A DNA stretch of 64,000 nucleotides, from contig JAFTYW010000017.1 of NCBI GenBank assembly GCA_017461245.1, positions 1 through 64,000 on the forward strand, written 5' to 3'. Under the pieces are notes generated by a model that had not been told where the DNA came from, did no database searches, and worked only from the letters and a program-made list of their open reading frames with translations. The stretch is from Oscillospiraceae bacterium. GTDB taxonomy: Bacteria > Bacillota > Clostridia > Oscillospirales > Ruminococcaceae. Positions 16,347 to 24,781 of this stretch are shown in pieces. The first letter of the stretch is position 1. Each line of letters starts with the position of its first letter. The position numbers and the translations under genes are program-made.

Positions 16347-16673
16347 TTATTTTGTCAGTTCGTAGCTTTCAGAAATCATTGTCTTTACATCGCACTCGGG
16401 AACAGAGCCGTCCAAAATGACCGAATTCCAATGCTCCTTGTTCATATGATAGGCGGGAATGACCGAACTGTATGTACCGCGCCAAAAGCTTGACACCGCA
16501 GGCGCGCATTTAAGATTAAGCCAGATATTGCCCTGCCGCCAGTAGATCGCGGCAAACATCTTTCTGTTGCCCCTATGGCGCATTATGGTCCAGTTATCGT
16601 CAGAAAACGGGTAGTCCTCATAGGCGCCGCTGAGAGTAAGGCAAAAGTCTATTGCGTCCTTACGGGTTTTCAT
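16347..16673 (-). CDS. MmcQ/YjbR family protein
   Basis: 108 residues, full length for the family. Shows the family start (MKTRKDAIDFCLTLSGAYEDYPFSDDNWTIMRHRGNRKMFAAI) and the conserved NLKCAP...SSVIPAYHMNKEHWNSV region. YjbR has a CyaY-like fold and a suspected DNA-binding role; no biochemical function is established. It sits alone between the GH112 promoter and a repeat cluster, with its own terminator. The start ATG has a weak GAGTATT upstream. Family assignment is secure, role unknown. Confidence 0.88.
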   Translation of the reverse strand: MKTRKDAIDFCLTLSGAYEDYPFSDDNWTIMRHRGNRKMFAAIYWRQGNIWLNLKCAPAVSSFWRGTYSSVIPAYHMNKEHWNSVILDGSVPECDVKTMISESYELTK

Positions 16674-16692
16674 AGATAATACTCCTGTATTT

Positions 16693-16800
16693 TGTATGGG
16701 CGATCATTGACCGCCCGTTGTATCGGGCGAACACTGTTCGCCCCTACACTGTAAAACAAACATTCAATATAATTTGCAGGGAATGGATCTATCCATTCCA
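16693..16800. repeat. Modular palindromic intergenic repeats, copy C (two units)
   Basis: Unit 1 (16693-16748) runs from TGTATGGG to CCCCTACA and holds the hairpins GGGCGATCATTGACCGCCC-like and GGGCGAACACTGTTCGCCC. Unit 2 (16775-16800) is a single hairpin, TGCAGGGAATGGATC... with CCATTCC. Same end design as copies A, B and E, with different internal hairpins. It fills the gap before aroF. Confidence 0.7.
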
Positions 16801-16809
16801 CTTCTTGTT

Positions 16810-17838
16810 TTAAAGCTTCTCGGCAAGCTCTAAAATGAGAGCCTCAGTTTTTGCCCAGCCAAGACAGGGATCGGTAATAGACTTGCCGTAAATATGCTCA
16901 CCGATGCCCTGTGCGCCGTCCTCAATATAGCTCTCGATCATAAGACCCTTGACAAGTTTTTTAACGTCGCTGTTTACCTTGCGGCTGTAAACCACCTCGT
17001 TTGCAATTCTTATCTGCTCGAGATATTTCTTGCCGGAGTTTGCGTGGTTGGTGTCAATTATCGCAGAGGGATTTGCGAGACCCGACTTGTCGTAAAGCTC
17101 ACAGAGCTTAACAAGATCCTCATAATGATAGTTGGAAACGCTTTTGCCTGCAAAATCGGTGTAACCACGCAGTATCGCGTGTGCGCAGGGGTTGCCTGTG
17201 CTCTCAACCTCCCAGCCTCTGTAAATAAAGGTGTGGCTGCTCTGAGCCGCCTTAATAGCGTTCATCATAATCGAAAGGTCTCCGCTGGTGGGGTTTTTAA
17301 GACCGACGGGGATCGCAATTCCGCTCGCGGTAAGCCTATGCTGCTGATCCTCAACCGAGCGAGCGCCTACTGCGATATAGGAAAGCAGGTCAGATAAGTA
17401 ACGGTGATTTTCGGGATAGAGCATCTCATCGGCGCAGGTGAAGTTATAATCGCGCAGAGCGGCGGTATGCACATTGCGGATGGCGAGAATGCCCTTAAGC
17501 ATATCGGGCTTTTCGTCAGGGTTGGGCTGGTGAAGCATTCCCTTGTAGCCCTCACCTGTTGTGCGGGGCTTGTTGGTATAAATTCTCGGGATGATGATGA
17601 TCTTATCCTCAACCTTATCCTGCACGGTACGAAGTCTGGAAATATAGTCGAGAACCGAATCATAATTATCTGCAGAACAGGGGCCGATAATGAGAAGGAA
17701 CTTATCGCTCTCGCCCTTGAAGACCGCTTGGATCTGCTCGTCGCGGATCTTCTTGGTTTCAGCCATTTTTTCTGTTAAGGGGTACTGCTCCTTAATATCC
17801 TTAGGAATAGGAAGTTTTCTGTGAAATTGCATATTCAT
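16810..17838 (-). CDS. aroF: 3-deoxy-7-phosphoheptulonate synthase, class I (AroG-like)
   Basis: First enzyme of the shikimate pathway: phosphoenolpyruvate plus erythrose 4-phosphate to DAHP. 342 residues, typical of AroFGH-type class I-alpha enzymes. Motifs: IIGPCSADN, IPRIYTNKPRTTGEGYKG (substrate-binding KPRT), GARSVEDQQHR, GLKNPTSGDL, DTNHANSGKK (metal-binding region) and MIESYIEDG. GAGGT lies 10 bases before the ATG. It is the last gene of the nine-gene aromatic operon, 11 bases after tyrA. No separate chorismate mutase domain. Feedback by Phe or Tyr is likely for this class but cannot be decided here. Confidence 0.96.
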   Translation of the reverse strand: MNMQFHRKLPIPKDIKEQYPLTEKMAETKKIRDEQIQAVFKGESDKFLLIIGPCSADNYDSVLDYISRLRTVQDKVEDKIIIIPRIYTNKPRTTGEGYKGMLHQPNPDEKPDMLKGILAIRNVHTAALRDYNFTCADEMLYPENHRYLSDLLSYIAVGARSVEDQQHRLTASGIAIPVGLKNPTSGDLSIMMNAIKAAQSSHTFIYRGWEVESTGNPCAHAILRGYTDFAGKSVSNYHYEDLVKLCELYDKSGLANPSAIIDTNHANSGKKYLEQIRIANEVVYSRKVNSDVKKLVKGLMIESYIEDGAQGIGEHIYGKSITDPCLGWAKTEALILELAEKL

Positions 17839-17849
17839 AGTGTTTTACC

Positions 17850-18710
17850 TCAAGCCTTCTTATCAAAATTTCTACGGCGTTCTGCCGAAATTCTCATCAT
17901 ACTGCGCATTTCCTCTCGGTCTGCATTTTTAACGCAGTTATAAAGTCTGTCAAATGCGGTGCGGTAGCTATCCATCTGGGTAAGCAGGGTTTCTCGGTTT
18001 GCAAGAAACAGCTCGCTCCACATTTCGTCGTTTATATTTGCAATTCGGGTAAGATCCCTAAACGAGTCACCCGTATATCTTTCAAGATTAGGATCGTCAC
18101 TTGCGCACATAAGCGCAACGGCGATGCAGTGGGTAAGCTGGGAAAGGAAGCCTATCATCTCGTCGTGCCTTTCGGGAGGCAGAACAGAAACGTCGGCAAA
18201 GCCTAATTCCTGCCCCAAGCTCTTGCAAAGCTCGATTGCCGAAAAGGTGTTTTTCTCGGTGGGAACAACGATGTAGTTAGCACCCTTAAAGATACTGTCG
18301 TCACTGTTCTCGACTCCGCAGACCTCACGGCCGGCCATTGGGTGAGCCGCGATAAACTCGACGCCCTCGGGGAGCAGCGACTGCACCTCATAAACAACGC
18401 AGCCCTTGACACCCGTTACGTCGGTTACAACCGTTCCCTTTTTTATAAGATGCCCGTTTTTCTTTATCCACTGTACAAATGTGTGAGGATAGAGGGCAAA
18501 AACGATAATATCAGCCTCCCCAATAAGCTTTTCGTCAACCTCGACAGAGCCTCTGTCAATAAGCTTATGCTCAAGCGCGTAGTCGATAGACTTCTGCTCC
18601 AAGGTTATTGCGGAAACATCGTAACCTTTCTTTTTAAGCGCCATCGCATAGCTTCCGCCCAGTAACCCCAGGCCGATTATCAAAATTTTTTTAGAACTGT
18701 CAATTATCAT
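17850..18710 (-). CDS. tyrA: Prephenate dehydrogenase
   Basis: NAD(P)-dependent conversion of prephenate to 4-hydroxyphenylpyruvate, the tyrosine branch. 286 residues: Rossmann motif GLGLLGGS (14-21), DVTGVKG, and the prephenate-site motif HPMAGRE with conserved His, then the helical dimerisation domain. Much shorter than Bacillus TyrA because the C-terminal ACT domain is missing, so direct tyrosine feedback through an ACT domain is not expected. The start overlaps the 3' end of aroA by 11 bases, showing tight coupling. Confidence 0.95.
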   Translation of the reverse strand: MIIDSSKKILIIGLGLLGGSYAMALKKKGYDVSAITLEQKSIDYALEHKLIDRGSVEVDEKLIGEADIIVFALYPHTFVQWIKKNGHLIKKGTVVTDVTGVKGCVVYEVQSLLPEGVEFIAAHPMAGREVCGVENSDDSIFKGANYIVVPTEKNTFSAIELCKSLGQELGFADVSVLPPERHDEMIGFLSQLTHCIAVALMCASDDPNLERYTGDSFRDLTRIANINDEMWSELFLANRETLLTQMDSYRTAFDRLYNCVKNADREEMRSMMRISAERRRNFDKKA

Positions 18711-19908
18711 ACTTTTCCATTCCTATTCCAAGGTTTTTTATTACTTCAAAAAAGTCGGGGTAGCTCTTTTTTACCGCCTCGGCACCCTCAATACTGCCGC
18801 CCGTTTTGGAAAGGAGCAGACTGAGCGCCATAACAATTCGGTGGTCATTGTGTCCCCAGAGGTTTTCGGTGGGGGCGACAAGCTTGCCTTTTTTGATCTC
18901 AACGCTGTTTTCCTTTATTTCGCAGTCGATGCCAAACTTAAGTAGTTCCTCTGCCATGGCGGAGGCTCTGTCACTTTCCTTTATTTTAAGCCTTGCGGTT
19001 CCTGTAAAGGTTGCGCCGCCGTGAAATGCAGAGAGTGCGAACATAACAGGGGCTAAGTCTGGACAATCCGAGAGGTCAAAACTCTTTTTGCCTTTAAGAA
19101 GTCCTTTATACATATCTATATATGCTCTATCACCTTGCAGGGTGTTATCATTTATACCCTCTACAGTAACATCGCCACCGAGCAGATTAAAGCCCTCCAA
19201 AAAGGCGGCGTTTGACATATCGCCCTCAACTGTATACTCGGCATTTTTGTAGCTTTGAGAGCCTTTTATGTAAAAAACATTTGCCTCTCTTTTGATTTCA
19301 ATACCAAAAGCGTTTAAAGCGCTCAAGGTAAGGTCTATATACGAGGCGCTTTCAAATTTGCCCGTTACCTCTAATTTACTGTCACCCTCTAAAAGCGGGA
19401 GCGCAAACAAAAGGCCTGTTATAAACTGGCTTGAAATGTTGCCCGCGACGCTGTAGCTGCCGCTTTTAAGCCTGCCGCAAACGGTAACACTATCCCCGCC
19501 CTTTACAAGTTCAATGCCCTGATCTTTGCATATCTCCTCGTAAATCGAGAGAGGGCGCTCAAAAAGTCTGCGGCTACCCTTTAGTGTTATCTTCTTGCCC
19601 GAGAGCATACACAGCGGGACAAAAAATCTGAGCGTACTACCGCTTTCATTACAAAAAAGCTCGGCATTTTCGGGGGCGCTTACGGGGTCAAGCGCGCATA
19701 TCTTAATACCGCCGTCTATCTCCTCTATTTTTGCACCAAGAGCTTTAAGGCAGCCTAGGGTAGCCTTAATATCCTCTGATGCGGCAAGGTTATATATGCG
19801 GCTCTCTTTTGAAAGCGCGCCGCATATAAGGGCGCGGTGCGCCATACTTTTTGAGGGCGGCGCCTTTGCCACTCCCTGCGCCACCGATTTTTCTATTTTG
19901 ACCCTCAT
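18700..19908 (-). CDS. aroA: 3-phosphoshikimate 1-carboxyvinyltransferase (EPSP synthase)
   Basis: Joins shikimate 3-phosphate and phosphoenolpyruvate, the sixth shikimate step. 402 residues, a little shorter than E. coli AroA. Seen: PPSKSMAHRALICGALS (Lys-Ser-Met substrate site), CNESGSTLRFFVPL in place of the class I NAGTAxR loop, and HNDHRIVMALSLL near the C-terminus. The changed phosphoenolpyruvate-site loop marks it as a non-class-I type common in clostridia. The start overlaps the aroQ stop by four bases (ATGA), and its 3' end overlaps tyrA. Confidence 0.96.
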   Translation of the reverse strand: MRVKIEKSVAQGVAKAPPSKSMAHRALICGALSKESRIYNLAASEDIKATLGCLKALGAKIEEIDGGIKICALDPVSAPENAELFCNESGSTLRFFVPLCMLSGKKITLKGSRRLFERPLSIYEEICKDQGIELVKGGDSVTVCGRLKSGSYSVAGNISSQFITGLLFALPLLEGDSKLEVTGKFESASYIDLTLSALNAFGIEIKREANVFYIKGSQSYKNAEYTVEGDMSNAAFLEGFNLLGGDVTVEGINDNTLQGDRAYIDMYKGLLKGKKSFDLSDCPDLAPVMFALSAFHGGATFTGTARLKIKESDRASAMAEELLKFGIDCEIKENSVEIKKGKLVAPTENLWGHNDHRIVMALSLLLSKTGGSIEGAEAVKKSYPDFFEVIKNLGIGMEKYDN

Positions 19909-20339
19909 TGCTTTGCCGCCTCTTTTAAATAGTCCATAGCCTCAAGGTAGCCTGCAAAGCCGTGACCTGCAATGGTTTTCTCGCAGTAGAGTCTTACATA
20001 GCTTATCTGTCTGAAATCCTCACGCTTTGAAACGTCCGAAATGTGAACCTCGACTGCCGGGATGCCGGCCGCCTTTAAAGCGTCAAGCAAAGCAACGCTT
20101 GTGTGGGTGTAGGCGGCGGGGTTTATAACAATGCCGTCAGCCTTTTTATACGCCTCTTGGATCTTATCAACAAGGCTTCCCTCGTGGTTTGACTGATAGA
20201 TCTCAACCTCAACACCGATTTTCTCAGCATGCTCCGAAATCATTTTGCAAAGACCCTCATAGGTATCACTGCCGTAAATATCAGGCTCACGGATCCCCAG
20301 CATATTGAGGTTTGGTCCGTTAATTACAAGTATTTTCAT
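19905..20339 (-). CDS. aroQ: 3-dehydroquinate dehydratase, type II
   Basis: Third shikimate step by the type II (dodecameric, anti-elimination) enzyme. 144 residues with the full signature: NGPNLNMLGIREPDIYG carrying the catalytic Arg and Tyr, YQSNHEG, INPAAYTHTSVALLDAL and EVHISDVSKREDFRQISY. Start overlaps the aroE-aroK fusion by 20 bases. The unrelated type I-like protein at 5590 makes this a window with both dehydroquinase folds; this one is clearly the biosynthetic copy by context. Confidence 0.97.
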   Translation of the reverse strand: MKILVINGPNLNMLGIREPDIYGSDTYEGLCKMISEHAEKIGVEVEIYQSNHEGSLVDKIQEAYKKADGIVINPAAYTHTSVALLDALKAAGIPAVEVHISDVSKREDFRQISYVRLYCEKTIAGHGFAGYLEAMDYLKEAAKQ

Positions 20340-21573
20340 TTAAAAAATCCTCTTTTATTTTTTTGGAGTTCTCATTTACATCGTCGCCCGCTTTTAAATG
20401 CACATCGGCACTATCGCAATAGATATCATACCTCTCGGCGTAGCGCTTTTCTAAAGCCTCGCGGCTATTCGAAAGGGGTCTGTCCGAGGTTGCAACGATG
20501 CTCGAGAGCGCTCTGTCGATAAAATAAATTCTGCCATTTTCACGAAGTAAATTTACGTTTTCTTTCCTAAGTACTGCGCCTCCGCCTGTTGCGATAACGG
20601 TATGCTGAAGTTTTGCAACCTCTAAAACTGCCTGGCTTTCCATATCTCTGAATTTTTCTTCGCCGCACTCGGCGAAGATGTCGGGAATGGTTTTGCCCGC
20701 GTTCTTAACTATGACCTCATCGGTGTCAACAAACTGCATACCGAGCATATCAGCAAGCTTTTTACCTATGGTGGACTTACCCGAGCCCGGCATACCGATA
20801 AGAACGATATTCTGCTTTAAACAAAACATTTCACTATAAATTTCGTCTATTTTTTCGCTCGGCACGCTTTTTCCCGTAAAAAACTCTGCCGCGTATGCCG
20901 CCTGAGCGACCAGCATATAAAGCCCGCCGACCGCCTTTATTCCTCGCGCTTTCGCATCGCAGACAAGCTTTGAGTTTAGTGGGTTATAAACCGCATCAAC
21001 AACCCCCGAAAGATTAGGGTATTTGGAAACATCAACTGCGGCGGTGTTTATATTAGGGTACATTCCGCATGGGGTGGTGTTTATGATTATCTCGGCATCC
21101 GAGTGAATGCTTTCGGCCTCCTCATAAGTAATACATCCGTCCCTGCCGCTGCGGGACACTCTATAAACTTCCTTAGCCAAGAGGCTCTCAGCCACCGCAA
21201 AGGCGGTTTTTGATGTGCCGCCGCTGCCTAAAACAAGCACCTTTTTGTTTTTAAGCTCGATGCCGTTTTTAAGGATAAGAGCGCGCATTCCCAAGTAGTC
21301 GGTGTTGTATCCGTAAAGCTTGCCGTTTTTGTTAACAACAGTATTTACGGCGCTGATCTTCTTTGCCGTTTCGTCAACAAAATCAAGATAAGGGATTATC
21401 TGCTCCTTATACGGAATAGTTACGTTGACGGCCTTAAAATCCTTTTGCTGCATAAAGGCATCAAAATCTTCTTTTTTTATTTCGCAAAGCTGGTATTCAT
21501 AATCAAAGAGCTTTGAGTGAATTTCCTTTGAAAAGCTATGTCCTAACTTTTCACCTAACAAACCGTAATTCAT
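20320..21573 (-). CDS. aroE/aroK: Fused shikimate dehydrogenase / shikimate kinase
   Basis: One 417-residue chain carrying two consecutive shikimate steps. Residues 1 to about 250 are AroE: LGHSFSKEIH substrate site, NVTIPYKE with the catalytic Lys, GYNTDYLG, NADP motif GSGGTSKTA and the C-terminal LVAQAAYAAEFFTG. From about 260 is shikimate kinase: Walker A GMPGSGKST, DTDE, GGGAVL and the lid Arg in DRPL. Start ATG at 21573 overlaps the aroC stop as ATGA; a TTG start 15 bases upstream is possible but less likely. The kinase part lacks nothing obvious, so both activities are expected. Confidence 0.95.
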   Translation of the reverse strand: MNYGLLGEKLGHSFSKEIHSKLFDYEYQLCEIKKEDFDAFMQQKDFKAVNVTIPYKEQIIPYLDFVDETAKKISAVNTVVNKNGKLYGYNTDYLGMRALILKNGIELKNKKVLVLGSGGTSKTAFAVAESLLAKEVYRVSRSGRDGCITYEEAESIHSDAEIIINTTPCGMYPNINTAAVDVSKYPNLSGVVDAVYNPLNSKLVCDAKARGIKAVGGLYMLVAQAAYAAEFFTGKSVPSEKIDEIYSEMFCLKQNIVLIGMPGSGKSTIGKKLADMLGMQFVDTDEVIVKNAGKTIPDIFAECGEEKFRDMESQAVLEVAKLQHTVIATGGGAVLRKENVNLLRENGRIYFIDRALSSIVATSDRPLSNSREALEKRYAERYDIYCDSADVHLKAGDDVNENSKKIKEDFLNENTCN

Positions 21574-22664
21574 TTTGCACCCAGCCAATCTGTGCCGTAT
21601 CTGCCTGCTAAAATGTCGCAGAGGGTAATTGCGCTAACGCAGTCAACAACTATCCTTGCTCGGTGAACTATGCAGGGGTCGTGTCTGCCACGAGCCGCAA
21701 GGGTTGCATCCTCGCCCGCTTTAAAGTCAACAGTCTGCTGCTCTTTTGAGAGGGTAGGTGTGGGTCTTACAGCGCATCTTACCACAACAGGCATACCGTT
21801 TGTAATGCCGCCGTTTATGCCGCCGCTGTTGTTGGTTTTGGTCTTAACAGCGCCGCCAGCCATATAAAAGGCATCGTTAGCCTCTGAGCCGCGCATTGAA
21901 GCAATCGAGAAGCCTGCTCCAAACTCAACGCCCTTAATAGCGGGAATTGAAAACAGCGCGTGCGAGAGAAGGCTCTCTACGCTGTCAAACCAAGGCTCGC
22001 CTGCACCTGCAGGAAGGCCTGTTACTACAGTTTCGAGCACACCGCCGACGCTATCGCCGTCATTTTTTGCGGCGGTTATCCTTTCAAACATTTCGCCGAT
22101 CTTACTATCGTCAAGCACCGCGAAATCCATTTTATTAAGCTTATTTATGTCGGCATCAAGGTCGCCGAAATCTCTATCGCAAACATCGGCGATCTGCTTT
22201 ATGTGGGTTGCGATATTTATTCCCTTTTCTTTAAGGGCAGAAATGCAGATAGCTCCCGCTGCGCAGAGCGCCGCAGTTATTCTGCCGCTGAAGTGTCCGC
22301 CGCCTCTGTAGTCCTCAAAGCCGTGGTACTTGCAATTTGCAGTATAGTCAGCGTGCGAGGGGCGGGCAAGGGTAGTCATCTGACCGTAATCACCCGAGCG
22401 AGTGTCCTCATTAGGAATTACTATGCAAATTGGAGTTCCTGTGGTTTTTCCGTTAAAAACGCCGCTTTCTATCGAGAACTTATCTGCCTCGCGCCTTGCG
22501 GTTGAGATCGCTCCAACAGGTCGGCGGCGGCTTAATACCTCTCTTATAAATTCCTCGTCAACAGTAAGCCCTGGGGCAAGCCCGTCCAGAACGGCGCCTA
22601 TAGATCTTCCGTGACTTTCGCCAAACAGGGTTACCGAAATGCTATTACCAAAGGTGTTTTTCAC
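21570..22664 (-). CDS. aroC: Chorismate synthase
   Basis: FMN-dependent conversion of EPSP to chorismate, the last common aromatic step. 364 residues, the typical length, with FGESHGRSIGAVLDG at the N-terminus, the SRRRPVGAISTARREAD region, the EDTRSGDY/RPSHADYT motif and the GGISNG-like GGINGGITNGMP followed by RPTPTL. It starts one base after the aroB stop and overlaps aroE by four bases. The enzyme needs reduced FMN, presumably from a separate reductase since no such domain is present. Confidence 0.97.
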   Translation of the reverse strand: MKNTFGNSISVTLFGESHGRSIGAVLDGLAPGLTVDEEFIREVLSRRRPVGAISTARREADKFSIESGVFNGKTTGTPICIVIPNEDTRSGDYGQMTTLARPSHADYTANCKYHGFEDYRGGGHFSGRITAALCAAGAICISALKEKGINIATHIKQIADVCDRDFGDLDADINKLNKMDFAVLDDSKIGEMFERITAAKNDGDSVGGVLETVVTGLPAGAGEPWFDSVESLLSHALFSIPAIKGVEFGAGFSIASMRGSEANDAFYMAGGAVKTKTNNSGGINGGITNGMPVVVRCAVRPTPTLSKEQQTVDFKAGEDATLAARGRHDPCIVHRARIVVDCVSAITLCDILAGRYGTDWLGAK

Positions 22665-22665
22665 T

Positions 22666-23673
22666 TTACAGCACCTGCCTTATCATTTCTTCATACTCGA
22701 CAAAGGGTATCTTTCTAAGCTCAAAGCTTCCGATTTCCTCAACATAAACTATTGTTATATCGTCTCCTGCCGCCTTTTTATCGTGCCTGCAGGCCTCTAC
22801 TATTTCGTCGGCATTTGCAGAAAGCTCGGTGGGCAAATTTAACTTTTCCAAAACGGCTTTTAGCCTTGTTCTGACCTTTTCGCTGCACATCGGGAGCATT
22901 CCAATGGAAACACACTCACCGTGATAGTAATTTGATAGGCTGTTTACGCTCTCCAAGGCGTGAGCAAGGGTGTGGCCAAAGTTGAGAACCTTTCTCAGCC
23001 CCGCTTCCCTTTCGTCCTGTTCGACGACGGCTTTTTTAATGCGCAGAGCCATTTCGATAACCTTATCGATATTCTCGAGAGCGTTCTCTTTTTCAAAGAG
23101 CTCGAAAAGCTCACTATCGCTGGTGGCCGCCATTTTGACCGCTTCGGAAAGTCCGTTTGCAATCTGGCGCTCGGGCAGAGTTTTTAGCGTGTCGGGATCG
23201 ATCAACACCTTTTTGGGCGGATAGAATGCGCCGACTATATTTTTAAGCTCCATAAAGTCTATCGCAGTCTTGCCGCCGATAGACGAGTCGACCTGCGAGA
23301 GTACGGTCGTGGGGATATTGTAAAAATCAATTCCTCGCATAAAGGTTGCGGCAGCAAAGCCGGATAAGTCGCCCACCACTCCGCCGCCGACGGCTACAAC
23401 GCAGTCGGTGCGGGTAAAAGAGCCTTCGACAAGTGCCTTTAAAACCGAGGCGTAGACCTCGATATTTTTAGACTGCTCGCCCTCTTTTATGGTAAGGATA
23501 GTGGCGTTCTTACAGTTTTTTGCAACCTCTTTAGCGTACTGTGCGGGAACTCCGCTGTCGGTTACAACAAGCACACGGCGATTAAGCTCTAAATACTCGC
23601 CCGCCCTTGACAGTGCACCGCGCTCCAAAACTATATCATAAGAGCCCTGCGAGGTTTTAACCGGAATGATCAT
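22666..23673 (-). CDS. aroB: 3-dehydroquinate synthase
   Basis: NAD- and metal-dependent cyclisation of DAHP to 3-dehydroquinate. 335 residues with GGGVVGDLSGFAAATFMRGIDFYNIPTTVLSQVDSSIGGKTAID, the fingerprint of the NAD- and substrate-binding core, and metal ligands in LNFGHTLAHALES. RBS AAGAGGAGAATTAAA precedes the ATG at 23673. Third gene after the attenuator; 18 bases after pheA and one base before aroC. Confidence 0.97.
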   Translation of the reverse strand: MIIPVKTSQGSYDIVLERGALSRAGEYLELNRRVLVVTDSGVPAQYAKEVAKNCKNATILTIKEGEQSKNIEVYASVLKALVEGSFTRTDCVVAVGGGVVGDLSGFAAATFMRGIDFYNIPTTVLSQVDSSIGGKTAIDFMELKNIVGAFYPPKKVLIDPDTLKTLPERQIANGLSEAVKMAATSDSELFELFEKENALENIDKVIEMALRIKKAVVEQDEREAGLRKVLNFGHTLAHALESVNSLSNYYHGECVSIGMLPMCSEKVRTRLKAVLEKLNLPTELSANADEIVEACRHDKKAAGDDITIVYVEEIGSFELRKIPFVEYEEMIRQVL

Positions 23674-23691
23674 TTTAATTCTCCTCTTAAT

Positions 23692-24780
23692 TTAAACCTT
23701 GGCTTCCTTTTCAAAGCTGCCGATAACCTTTAGGTTACTGCAGTAGCCTTTAAGCTCCTCGAGCATTGTCACACCCTCGTTGCTCGCTATATTACCCTCG
23801 CCCTCGGCGTAGAAGTAATAATCCCAGACAAGCTCTTTGGTAGGGCGGCTTTTAAGAGCCAGCAGGTTAAAGCCGTGTTCACCGATAACCGAGATTGCGC
23901 GACCTAATGAGCCTGCAACATTGTTAACGGTAAAGAGCATAATAAATCTTTTATCTGTAGCCGCAGGCATTCTCTGCGCTCTGCTGAAAACGGCAAAACG
24001 GGTGGAGTTTGTGCTGCTTTCGTTAATATGAGCGGCGAGCTTTTTAAGCCCGAACTTTTCTGCCGCCTCGGCACTGCCGATCGCGGCAATATCGTGCCTG
24101 CCCGACGCCGCTACCTCTTTAGCGGCAACGGCGGTGTTTACCGCCTCGACCGTTTCAAAGCCGTGCTTTTCAATATAAGCGGCGCACTGGCCGAGCGCCT
24201 GCGGGTGACTGATTACTGTTTTGACCTCGTCAAGAGTTGTTCCCTTAACGGCAAGCAGGTTCTGAACTATCTCAGCCTCGTAAACTCCGTTTACGTAAAG
24301 CGAACCGAAAAAGGCTAAATCAAGCACCTTGCCGACATCTCCGTTAAAGCTGTTTTCAATAGGAAGAACGGCAACGTCGCACTCGCCGTTTTCAACCGCC
24401 TTATAAGCCGCCTTAAAGTCGGCATGGGCGACAGCGGTAGCGTCGGGGAAAATTTTCTCGGCAACGATGTTTGCAAAAGCGCCCTCAACGCCGCTGTAAG
24501 CAACGCGCATTCCGTCAAGAATTTTATGCTGCATTTTCTTAGAAACGTCAATGGTGGAGCGAAGGAAATTAACGTAATAGGAACGAAATTCCTCATTTGA
24601 AAGCAGGGCGGCATTTCTTGAAATCATTTCTTCCTCGCGGGCAAGATCGTCAACGGGAAGGCCTCTCTCCTGTTTATACGCCGCAACAAGCTTTACGGCA
24701 TCCATTCTCTTTTCAAAAAGCTCTGCCATCTGTGTATCAACAGAGTTTATAATTTGTCTTGCTTTCTCAAGGTCGGTCAT
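23692..24780 (-). CDS. pheA: Bifunctional chorismate mutase / prephenate dehydratase (P-protein)
   Basis: Phenylalanine branch: chorismate to prephenate to phenylpyruvate. 362 residues from the ATG at 24780 with GGAGAATTAAA upstream. AroQ-type chorismate mutase (residues 1-90, DLEKARQIINSVDTQMAELFEKRMDAVKLVAAYK), prephenate dehydratase (about 98-275, VAYSGVEGAFANIVAEKIF, SSTNSTRFAVFSR with the catalytic Thr) and a C-terminal ACT domain (GSLGRAISVIGEHGFNLLALKSRPTKE) carrying the usual SRP Phe-binding motif, so feedback by phenylalanine is likely. This fused form is less common in Firmicutes than separate mutase and dehydratase. The stop of the upstream aminotransferase lies one base away. Confidence 0.95.
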   Translation of the reverse strand: MTDLEKARQIINSVDTQMAELFEKRMDAVKLVAAYKQERGLPVDDLAREEEMISRNAALLSNEEFRSYYVNFLRSTIDVSKKMQHKILDGMRVAYSGVEGAFANIVAEKIFPDATAVAHADFKAAYKAVENGECDVAVLPIENSFNGDVGKVLDLAFFGSLYVNGVYEAEIVQNLLAVKGTTLDEVKTVISHPQALGQCAAYIEKHGFETVEAVNTAVAAKEVAASGRHDIAAIGSAEAAEKFGLKKLAAHINESSTNSTRFAVFSRAQRMPAATDKRFIMLFTVNNVAGSLGRAISVIGEHGFNLLALKSRPTKELVWDYYFYAEGEGNIASNEGVTMLEELKGYCSNLKVIGSFEKEAKV

Positions 24781-24781
24781 T

